The translations under genes were made by a program, and so were the position numbers. The notes beneath the pieces are model-generated. The model had not been told where the DNA came from. It saw nothing but the letters and a program-made list of their open reading frames with translations, and did no database searches. Source: Diplosphaera chodatii (lineage: Eukaryota; Chlorophyta; Trebouxiophyceae; Prasiolales; Stichococcaceae). Taken from it: a stretch of DNA of 64,000 nucleotides. The stretch spans positions 1,054,001-1,118,000 of the forward strand of contig JAALGY010000057.1 in assembly GCA_032358165.1 (NCBI GenBank), written 5' to 3'. Shown here piece by piece: positions 23,411 to 33,636 of the stretch. Within the stretch, counting starts at the first letter, position 1, and each line of letters begins with the position of its first letter.

Positions 23411-26400
23411 ATGGCTGCAGCCTCACACGCTTTCGGTTTTGAACATGCTTTTGACAGCGCCGACGCATGCGTGGGCGACATGTCCTGCAGCCAGCAGTCG
23501 GACGACAGCGTCATTTGCTTCAGCCAGGCGTCGGCCCTGCAGCGCTGCGGCAGCGCCTCCAGCGTCTCCAGCAGCCGTCCGAGCTCTGATCAAAGCCGAA
23601 AGGTGTTGCCCCAGTAGCTGCATGTCATGGCCCCGCCGCGCCTGGCATCTGATGAGCTCCACTAATCCATCACAAGCATCAGTGGATGGCGCCTTGCGTG
23701 TGGGTTGTCTCCTGTGCGCCACCGTGCATTGCCGAAGCTATGACTGGAGTCGGCTTTGACTCAGTCGATGCGTTGTGACGAGCAAAGCCTCTTTTGGGAG
23801 CTCCGACACCACATTGCCATGTTATTGAAGCTTTCTGAGCGCCTTGCCGATGCCTGCGGCATCGTCAGGTGCATGTTGATGCGCCGGCGGCTGTGTGAGA
23901 GACTGATGGCCTTATATGCATCCTGCGCAGCGTGTGTTCGGATCTACAGCCGGCAGTCCAGCACCCGAGACGAAGCGGATCAAGGTGAGGATGCTGATAT
24001 GGGACAGCGTTGTGCGACCAGCGCATATGGCGGCTGTTGTCATGTCATGGGAGGCTGGTGTGTCTGCCATGCTTGAGTCACACCGTGCCCGCGGGCTCAA
24101 TTCTCCGGCACTGCTCTGCATACGTTGCTCTTGCGTTCGTGCTCAGCGGCGCATGCGGCTGCGGGATCAGCGGATCCGTGGTGACTGAACGGTGACAATG
24201 CATGCCGTGGTCGACCCACTCTGACGCCCGTGTTGCTTGCCAAACGCAGCGGCCTGCCGGGCAGGCAGCACCGCAGCGCAGCGCACAGCTGCAGCGGCCA
24301 GCGCCGCCGATCAGCGCAGCACCGGCGCCGGCAGCCGCCCCAGCCCTGCAGCCCCTTGGTGACTCGGAACCGCTGCCTCAGCCTGCGGCGGACGATGAGG
24401 ACAGCGGCTGCGAGACGCCGCTGGCGCCCCACTTCGCAGCGGCGCTGGACAGCAGCTCCGCGCCGTGCGACGAGCTGACCGAGATGCTCAGGTGAGGGCC
24501 CTGATGGGAACCTACTCCGTCCTGTCGGTCTGCCCACCACAGTGAGTAGCACGGCGGCTGATGCGTGCCAGTGTTAATCCTGACTGGCAATGCATGGACC
24601 GTTGTCCAATCCGATGCTGCGCGCACAGCCCGGGGCTCAGCAGGCGTGACGCGTTTGGTCTCGGAAGCGTTGGTTCGGTGCTGACTGCCCTGGCCCCTGT
24701 TCGTCCCTGCAGCCACCTTTACCAGGCGGAGTCGGGCCGCCGGCCGTCCACCAAGTACCTGCACGAGCAGCACGGCCCAGCCTTCCAGCCGGACCAGTAT
24801 CTGGACGTCTCCATGCGCACCACGGCCGTGAGCTGGCTGGTGGAGGTGTGCATGGACTTCAAATTGCACCAGGAGTCGCTGTTCCTGGCCGTCGCGCTCC
24901 TGGACCGCTACCTGACGGCAACAGAGGTGATCACCTCACCCTTCCTGCGCGCCGACAGGCACCGGTCACGCAGGTCCTCGCATATCAACAGATTTTTGTT
25001 GGATACTTTTCCTGGCGCGTACTGCCGCCACTTCTGGTGCACCTGCTCGATGAACAAAATGGATCACGTCGATTCCTTTGTGCGGTGCAGGGCGTGGCTC
25101 GCAACGATCTGCAGCTGATCAGCGTCGCCTGCATGCTGGTGGCAGCCAAGCATGAGGAGGTGAGCCAGCCAGATCTGACCATGCCGCAGCAGATCTGCGT
25201 GGCCTGTCCTTGCCACCCTCAGCACCGAAGCGTCCACCAAGACACACCCTCACTGGCGGTCTGAGTAGGCTCCACTAATGCGAATATCGTGTGTATACTG
25301 CAGGAGCGCCACCCGTCTATGGCAGACTTTGCTGGCATCGCAGACGACAGCTTTCAGGTGCCGCCACAGCTTGTCCTAATGCATGAGTCTTTTGGCGTCA
25401 TACAGACAGCATGCCACGACGCCTGCGAATGATCTACCGTGTCACAGCCCTGTTCTGCCTGCCCACCACCTCGCAAGCCGGCGACGCCACTGCCTTGCTG
25501 TGCGCAGCCGGAGATGCACTGCACACCCCGCTCCGACTGCGGATCTCTAGACCTCATGCGAGATCCGCAATGCCCGCAGGTCCCGGCGCTGCTGCGGATG
25601 GAGCGGCAGGTGCTGGATGTGCTGGAGTTCCGCATCAACAGCCCCACGCCATACACCTTCCTGCGCTTCTTCCGGCACATCAACCCGATGCAGCCCGCCG
25701 CCTCCGCACTGGCGTCGTACCTCATCGTGAGTCGCCTCATGCATCTTGCAAACATATCCTGCAAAATAGCGGGTCATACCGAGGGACGGAGAGAGCAAGG
25801 TTTCTGACACAAGCTGGTCAGCCAATTGCTGACATCTGACACTTTCACTGATCGGCCATGTGCGGTACAATTTGCCGGTACAGCTAGGTCACTCGGGTCA
25901 TGCCAACCGATGATCCGTGGCTTTCGCCACGTCATGGCACTACACTCATACACTCGACTCAAAGCGTGGCAACGGCCAAAGAGTAGTCGCAGTACATGTT
26001 TTGTTGAGCAAGCATATTTGCGAGGGGCTGCGGTAAGATTCTACCCTGCCGCCAAGCGCCCCTGCACATTAGAGCTCTTTCCGCCGGCGCATGGGATGTT
26101 GCTCCCCGCGTCACACCGTCAGCTGAAGCACTTGTCAGCTGACACATGCTGACCCGCTCGATGCCTCGGTCACACAGGAGCTCTCGTTGCTGGACTACGA
26201 GTTCCTGCACTATGCGCCGTCGGAGGTGGCGGCCGCCGCGGTGCTGCTGGCGCTGGGACACCAGGTGCGGCGCCTGTGCCTGATATTCCCACCGGGGGCA
26301 GCCTCAGCCGTTCTTGATGCCAACAGGCCGCATGTGAGGCAGCAAGAGGTATCTTGGTCATTGACAATCAAGCATCGACGCGTCCTGTATGCGGCCCACG

Positions 26401-26919
26401 CTGGCAGGTCTCTGAATTTGTGCAAACGCCCCTGCTCCAGGAGATGGCAGCTGCACGGCGCGGGTGGTTCATGCCGGCGTCCGCAGCCTTTGCGCCGCTC
26501 GCCGCCCGCAGCGGCTACCGCGCCTCCGAGCTGCTTGACGTGAGGCGACTCTTCCAAGCTGTCTGTTGCTGGTGCAGCTGGAGAGCGTACTGACTCATGC
26601 CGAGTCCAGCGCGGTGCTTGCAGTGTGTGGCCAGCAGTGCATGCCTGCACAGATGTGTCGTCAACCCCCCGCAGTTGCTCCCTGAAGAGGGCAGTTTCAT
26701 CACGCGGCGAGCTCCCCTGGGCTGCAGTGCGCGAGGGACCTGTGCGTGCTGCACGCGCGGGCGTGCGCGGCCACGGACATGTACTCGCCCTTCATGGCGG
26801 TGAAGGACAAGTACCGCTGCGCCTCCGAGCACGCCGCCAGCCTGGTCGAGCCCGTGGCGGGGCTGCCCGAGGCGCTGTGCACGGGACACGCAGCCGGCCC
26901 GGCCGCGCTGCGGCTGTGA
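23411..26919 (+). CDS. mitotic (A/B-type) cyclin
   Basis: Cyclins activate CDKs. The N-terminal cyclin box is clear: RRPSTKYLHEQHGPAFQP then YLDVSMRTTAVSWLVEVCMD (about 24735-24855) and LFLAVALLDRYLTATE. It continues with LISVACMLVAAKHEE (25113-25160), ERHPSMADFAGIADDSFQ (25304-25355) and MERQVLDVLEFRINSPTPYT. The C-terminal box follows: ASYLIELSLLDYEFLHYAPS, VAAAAVLLALGHQ and MYSPFMAVKDKYRCASEHAA. The stop is TGA 26917-26919. The helix-1 motif MRTTAVSWLVEV departs from the usual MR-ILVDWLVEV. Upstream of the box is a Pro/Ala-rich acidic region (about 24250-24490). The first exon is probably the ATG at 23411 (MAAASHAFGFEHAFDSADAC), Ser-rich thereafter, but joining of the exons between 23600 and 24250 could not be fixed. 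A destruction box was not identified. The A versus B class is not decided. Confidence 0.88.
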
Positions 26920-27826
26920 GCACGCGGCTGGCCAGCGAGGCAGAACAAGGCAGCAGGGCAGCCCTTGCCGCTCTTGCAACAGCTGCTGCGCGCGTGCCTG
27001 CCGCTGGACTTGGGGGCGGCGGCACACGGCAGCAGGATTGTAGTTATGCCAGATGATCAGATAAGCAGCGGCGGCAGCATCAGCATCAGTTAGACCTACA
27101 GGCGAGAGAAGCCTGCCGCAGTGTGGCAGCAAGGTGGGTGGAATTGCACACCAGAGCACTAGGAGCAACGGCATCACATCATGCAATTCCATTGGAAGTA
27201 CGGGCGCTGTGAACAATGACGAGAGGGTTGCCTGGGGGAAGGGCACCTTCACGTAATTAGCACAAGAGGCAGGGGGCTTGCCAGCCAGCAAGCAGCAGCT
27301 AGTGGAAGCTGTGCAAGCACGACACGTGTGCACATTGCGCGACAGCGGGAGCTTTCACACCCCGTGGTGTACCACACTTATCCCACCTCCGCCTGACGCA
27401 CATATAGGGCGGCGAGCCATGTTTCACCGGCACTGCAGCACTTGGGCACTGCAGCAGCTGGACGCAGTGCACATGCAGCACCGTGATTTGTATCTATGCT
27501 GGAACCCCCCCGGGGGGCAAATGGGGTGAGCTTGTTTTGAGACTGATGTGGTCAGTTCGCGCAGCAGGTACCCACGGCAGCCAAGCAACGCCTTGGCAAC
27601 TTGTGATATATTAATCCGTACTCAATGTAGTATCTGCAGCCAAGGGTTTTGCTTGCGCTTACCTCTTCTATTGCAAAATCATCTGACAGGTTTGCAGATG
27701 CTGATCTGATCTGTATCAAGTGAAAATAATGCGAGCTACATACGATACTCTGCTTGAGATCTACCGCAGCAAGGCCTCCCTTCAAAATCAGCATGCACCG
27801 GTAACAATACCGCCGCAGTGCTGTCC
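26920..27826. other. convergent intergenic region
   Basis: About 900 bases between the cyclin stop and the stop of the DEG1-like gene. There are short runs such as AACCCCCCCGGGGGGCAA near 27503 and no recognisable gene. Confidence 0.5.
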
Positions 27827-30636
27827 TCAGTCTGACGACGCCACCTGGCCGCCCTGCTCTGCTAGCCGCACCCGGATCGTCTCGGTGCTCTGCCCCCGCT
27901 TGAGCGTCAGCTCTACCTCTTGGCCCACCTGCCGGCAGTGACACCACACCATGAGCTGATGAGCTCGTGATGCAGACGCCCTGCGGTAGTGCCGATCTAT
28001 GGTATGGTTGCACTGCTGAACAGGCGGCAGTGACCAGGGGCAACACCTTGCAGTCGTCCAGGATGCCGAACAGGTCCTTCTGCAGCTTGATGGGCTTGCC
28101 GTTCAGCCCCGTGATGATATCACCCAGGACGAGGCGTCCGGCAGCGTCCCTGAGCAAGACGATGATTGACGTCACACTGCCGTTGGCAGATGTGCTTGCA
28201 CATGTTGAGTGGTTGCAGCACGTGATGTGACACAGATTGTGTGGGCAACAACAGCATGTTGATGCAGTTGCACATGTGTGCAGATCTCCCTAAACCCTAA
28301 ACCCTAGATATGCACCTGTATGTGGAGCGGATGCCGGCATCATACGCCGGCGTGCCGGGCAGCGCCTCCAGCACCAGCACACCCTCCAGCCCCAGCTGCC
28401 GAACTGCCTGCAGGAAGTGGAGTCTGCTGTTCATGCAAACGGGCATTGCAGGCATTGGCAGTCCTTCTGGAAAGCCAGAGGGACTGGAGGGAGCCGCCCC
28501 TGAAAGTCAATCAGTATCATTTGGTGTTAGGAAGAATGCGCCTGAAATCAAATGACTTCAGTACGTTCCGCACCTGTGGCGGTGCGATGCTGATGCCGAG
28601 GACAGGCCGGATGATGCGCCCATACGTCAGTATCTGCTCGACCAGGCCCTTGACCTGGTCAATTGGGATGGCAAAGCCGACGCCGCTGTTTGAGCCGCGT
28701 CCAGAGGGGTCGGCAATAGCCGTGTTGATGCCAATCAGGCGTCCCTTGCTGTCCAGCAGCACATCAGCAAGGTGCTTGGGTCTCGTGTACTTTCTGTGGA
28801 GCACACTGCATATGCATCCTGACTTGGCACAGTCACACTCGACAGCAAGGTATGCTGTGTCGACCTGCAACGTGCCCTGCGCGTGGCATGCCGGTGGGAC
28901 CGCACCAGCAGCACGCCGCCGGAGTTGCCGGGGTTGATGGCGGCATCGGTCTGCAGCACGTTGCGGATGGGGATGCCGCGCGGCCCGGGCGTCTGCAGCT
29001 CGCGGCCCACGCCCGAGATGATGCCCTGCGTCAGCGTGTGGTCCAGCCCGAATGGATTGCCGATGGCATACACCCTGCAGACAGGCACAACACACCGTTC
29101 AACGCACAGAACGAAAGCTGTCAATGGGACTGGTGTCACAACAGGCGTCCGCAATGCGGCCCAGGCCCAGGCCAGTGTCGTGTCTGGACGGCACCCACGG
29201 ATCCAGATATTCACAGCCTTCGGCCATGCACGCACACGAGTATGAGTGACCATTACACAGCGGAACGTTGCTGACGCAACGCTTTCATGCTCATAGCAGT
29301 GTACCTGGCCACTGGGTTGAGGCCTCAGTGAGGTGCGGTCGGCTAGTGCTGATGCTGGGGGGCGCGCGGCCAAGACAGCAGCAGTAGTTAAGGCGCACCT
29401 CTGGCCAACCATGAGGGTCGACGAGATGCCCAGCTGCACCGGCTTCAGCTCCCGCATCTTGTCTGGCGAGATGTCCAGCAGCTGCAGCACCGCAACGTCC
29501 TTGTCCGGGTCGCCGCCCACCACCTGTCGAACCCGCTACCATGCGTGAGCATGCTGCCTTTGTGGTCATCCCGAAGTTGTTGCCATGATGACAGGTAGGA
29601 GCTCATCAGACAACAGTGACGCTGTGGCGCGCACACAGCTGCAGTTTGGTTGAACTGCATGGGGGCATCCTTGGGACACTCGCAGCGCACCTTTGCATTA
29701 TAGACGCTCTGATCAAGCAGAGTGACTGTGACGTCGTCAGCGTTGTTGATGACATGCCTGCACAGGAAGATGTGCAAGCTGTGTGTCAGCGGCATGCAAC
29801 GAGCCTTGCTATCATTCGCCCAGGCCGCAGATCCCTTTGGAATACAAGGGTCAGTGTCAGGCACGAGTCGGTGGCACACACCAGTTGGTCACGATGTGGC
29901 CGGCCTTGTCCCAGATGAAGCCGGAGCCCTGCCCAACCGGCAGCTTCTGCGAGTCCATGGACATGAAGGCTCCCCGTTGACTGCGCACCACCCCTGCAGC
30001 GAGCACGATGTAGCATCACGCCTACATTGCCAAACATGATTACCAACCATTGCAAAGGAGGCTGCCAAGCTCGGTCCCCTTAGACAACTCACTGATGTTG
30101 CTGATGTTGACGACGCTGGGTGTGCTCTCCTGGAACAGCTTCACAGACCGCAGCTCGGCAGAATCAAGCTCGCCTGCATCGCCCGCTGGCGCCTGGGCAC
30201 CATCAAACGCATCGCTGCTCTCTGAGCAGGCCTTTCAGAGACGCACAGCTTCACTGTTTAGCCTGTGGCGTTGGGCCGACTGCCGTACACTCAAGCCAAT
30301 TCCCCACCTTCATCTCCAGCGTCGCAGACTTGGCCCCACCAAAGCCGCCAAACATCGGCTCTGCCGAGGCGGTGGTGGGGGACCCGAGCAGTGTGGCCAC
30401 CACCATCGCCACACTGGCAAGCATCGTGGCAAGCCCGTGCGACCATGCCGCCGGCTGTAGGGATGGCACGTGGACAGGTCGGCTGCATGTACGGTACCCT
30501 TCACACTCCAAACAACTACAACTTCTGTCATGAGCGATCTGCAGGAAGCTTACTTTGCTCTCTGAGTTTGCTGATGTGGGTGCAGCCGCTAGGGGCTGCA
30601 GGCTGAGTGGCTGGTGCGCACGCTCAGGTGCGCCAT
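27827..30636 (-). CDS. DEG1: DEG1/HtrA-type serine protease, predicted thylakoid lumen
   Basis: Trypsin-fold protease plus one PDZ domain, about the plan of plant DEG1/DEG8, which degrade and fold damaged lumenal and photosystem II proteins. The leader has an Arg/Ser-rich part and then a hydrophobic stretch with an AxA site ([17 protein letters not shown], about 30410-30370), the bipartite signal expected for the lumen. The mature part starts near [17 protein letters not shown]. The catalytic His is in [15 protein letters not shown] (about 29750), the Asp in [12 protein letters not shown] (about 29500) and the Ser in [15 protein letters not shown] (about 28945-28905). The PDZ domain includes [31 protein letters not shown] and [15 protein letters not shown]. 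The stop is TGA 27827-27829. The usual GNSGGPLL is GNSGGVLL. The start is uncertain: the ATG at 30636 is the best visible candidate, and the leader exons are not fully phased. Confidence 0.88.
28288..28307. repeat. interstitial telomere-like repeat
   Basis: CCCTAAA is repeated twice and followed by CCCTAG, i.e. TTTAGGG units on the minus strand. It lies inside a DEG1 intron, about ten bases after the 5' splice site (GTGCATATC). Confidence 0.75.
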
Positions 30637-31941
30637 GCACAGCGTGCGGCTGCGTCGACTGCTGCCGGCTGACAGCAACAGGTACGCTGAAGAACTTCCT
30701 GTGCGCCGCAGAGTGCTGCCTCGCGCCAAAGGCTGCGGGCCGTCTGCAGGTGGACAGCAGGGGCGACTTCCAGCAACTGGCAAACTGTGCACATGCTGGC
30801 CTGCCAACGCCTGCGAGGACAGGGGCAGATCTGATGAACGGGCTGTGATACTGTACAGCAGAGTGAAACGTAATGTCAGGAAAGTCAATGGGCGTGCTGG
30901 ACGGGCCGACCCAACATGAGGACAGCAAGGTGCATGGTTGTCATCTAGCCACCACCTGCTCGCAACGCTGAGCTCATGGCCGTTGCCATTAGCAACTTCA
31001 ACAGCTGCTTTGCGGTGCACCTCCCAGCACACGGGACTGAACTAGTGTGCAGCAATGCTGTCGGGAAGCTTGTGTAACGGGATGCCAACCCTTCTGCTTG
31101 ATATGTCTGAAACCACAATGGGGAACTGCAGTGTGCACTGTGCGGTCTATGAAATGCAACGTGACCTGCCAAGCGCGAGGACACCGTGCTATTATCTATT
31201 GCACCTGTGTCTTCTGCAGACTGTCCAGCACAGCATGCGAACGCAGCAGAATGGCGGTAGGAAGCCGTATCAAACGCCATTGGGCCTCGTCATCCGAATG
31301 GGTTGCTCACGAATAAGCACCCTTCCTTAAGACACGCACTCAAGCATATTGGCACGTCGTTTACTGCAGCTGGCTTTGCACGGTCGTCTGCCACCGTTGG
31401 TGTGCCCAGCTTGTGCACGTCAATAGTGCCAATAAAGCGTTGTGTAGGGGCTTTTCGCTTTCAAACGCTGCGCAGCTCTATTGCGGGACGCAGCCGCTGC
31501 GTGCGCCTCAAGGTGGCTGTTTGCTGAGCGACAGTGCTGTGGTGCGGTGCTGTAGCTTTGCCTGCCTTCTGTGAAGGGCTTGTGACACGGCTTCTGTTTA
31601 GTTGCGCTGCATGCTGCTCGATTGTATCTTGCACCCGGGACACACTCCATGATGCAGTCTTGTTTGTGATCTGTACATTGGGTATGTGGTGCGGCTGTGC
31701 TCAGCGCCGAGGAGCACACGGCTGAAGTTCTGTGTGTGATTAGAGGGGTTTTTGTGTCCTACAATATCCTGTGCACCACTGCAGACGTCTGGTCCACGAC
31801 TGAGGCGTGCCGGCGTGCTGTATCCGCTGTGTGATTGGCGGTCCACTCGCGCAGCGACCTGTGACAGCCGCACACCCGCGAGACCCGGCGTGCCGGGGTT
31901 GGCGCAGCGGGAGGCCCGTCGAGGAACCCCGGATCCGCAGC
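30637..31941. other. divergent intergenic region
   Basis: About 1.3 kb between the likely DEG1 start and the next plus-strand gene. It contains the rest of any DEG1 5' exons and flanking DNA. No independent gene was recognised. Confidence 0.45.
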
Positions 31942-33129
31942 ATGTCATTGCTCACAGCCGCGCTGGCGGGCTCATCGCCTGGCGCCAGCCGCTTGCACAT
32001 CGCTGCCTCCAATGCCATCGCAGCGTCTCTGGCAGGTGGGAGGTGCCCACGCTGGTGCACAGGACGTCCCTCGCCAACACCGTGCAACCTGCATCGGCGT
32101 TCACACAGTGACTGTGTGAAGCCCGGGCTTTGTACAAGCAGCGTATCCTACAAACCTGCGATCGTTTGGGTGACATATTTGCCAACACTCCGCAGGTGGC
32201 CTCCAGGCAGCGGCACGCAGCATGGCAGACGGCGGCCCGGGCCCGCAGGCCAGCCTGAGCAGCCCGCCGCGGCCGGCCACGTCCGCAGGCTACCTGCGCG
32301 GGAGCACCGCGCCCAGCTACTGCCTCGCCGCCACCAAGACACGCCGACGCCGAGGCCGTCGCCCGGGTGTGTCCACGGCAGGTTGCTATCAACTCGAGCG
32401 TTCAACACTAGTGTGAGCGCTTGCCTTGCAGGAATCTTCGCGCTGCAACTGCCCCGCACTGCAAGTGATAATCCTCTGGAAGTCCTGCTCTATGTGCGGC
32501 GGCCCGTCGAATGGCTGGGGATGACACTAGACTGCCTGGATGCGCAGTCTTGCCCTGCAACACTGGGACAGCTCTGGCTGCTTTGGCTGAGAAGTCTTGC
32601 TGCACACTGCTGGGCGTGTGCTGTGTAGCAGAGCTAGAACATTCATACGAGTTGGCATGCTATGCAGACAATGAGCCAGGGGCGGGGGGCGGCGATGATG
32701 ACGGGGGCGGTCCTGCAGGCGGCGGTGGGGCCGGCTGGTCTGGCCCCTGGGACGACGAGCACTTTGACGAGGAGGAGGCAGACCCCTCTACCGGCCTGAG
32801 CGTAGCAGACGCCTGGCTCTGGCGCATGGGCTGCCTCGTCGTGGCATTGCAGGTATGTGTTGCATGGCGCTCGGCCATCTTCACTCTGAGGTTCAGGCAT
32901 AGGGTGGCATTCGTCGTCGCGACAACCCTCAGCACTAACCATCTGCACGTGGTGGCCTTTGCAGGTCATGCACTGGGTGCTGGTGCAGTCGCACGCGGTG
33001 CAGCGGCGCTTTGCCCCGGCCACCACCGCAGGGTTTGCCACCCTCAGCCAGGCTTTCTTCAGCCGTCGCATGGTGCCACTGCGGGTAGGGCAGGTATCGG
33101 CCCTGTCCTTGCAGGCAGCTCAGCCCTGA
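31942..33129 (+). CDS. unrecognised protein with plastid-type leader
   Basis: I do not recognise this protein. Five exons with canonical borders keep frame throughout: 31942-32035, 32196-32366, 32432-32464, 32632-32852 and 32965-33129 (684 bases, 227 residues). The start MSLLTAALAGSSPGASRLHI is rich in Ala and Ser without acidic residues, like a chloroplast transit peptide. An Arg cluster (TKTRRRRGRRPG) follows, then a Gly/Asp-rich low-complexity stretch and an acidic patch (PWDDEHFDEEEADPSTG). A hydrophobic segment (WRMGCLVVALQVMHWVLVQ) could be one membrane helix. It ends in a basic, Ser/Ala-rich tail (RRFAPATTAGFATLSQAFFS). A different last intron would change only the final residues. The consistent phase across four introns is the main argument for a real gene. 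Confidence 0.6.
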
Positions 33130-33636
33130 AGCTCAGAGGATCTCTTCTCTGTATTTGGCCAGGTCATGCTCACCTCGAGGCCCGCACCCTCTAGGGAATG
33201 GTACCAGCAAGTTCTGCTGACCGCATGAATGTACGCTAGAAGTTGCCAAGCCTTGCTGCAATTTGGGGTCGGATCAGGTCAAGGCTTGCAGGAAGCGACG
33301 TGTTGGATGGTGATGTGTATGCCGGAAGTTTGAGCGGCAGTTTGTGATACAGTTGCTTGCTTGTCTGGTACAAGCCTCTGCAAGCAACATGTACACGTGT
33401 AGAAGGCATGATTTTGAACATCAGCCCAGCAACAGCAACAACAGTAACCCTCTAGAAGTTGTTCGACCTGCACAACATCAGCTTTCGACAGGAATCCCGT
33501 CAAAACATCGGCAAAAACATTTAGTATCGAGGCAGCCATTGTCTGCAGAAGCTCGAGGTCTGATACAAAGGTCGACACACGGTACGTTGTTTGGCCCGCT
33601 GGCCGGTCCCGTTGACTGGGGGAATGACGGGACATG
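33130..33636. other. convergent intergenic region
   Basis: Lies between the stops of the unrecognised plastid-type gene and the kinesin. No gene is seen. Confidence 0.5.
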
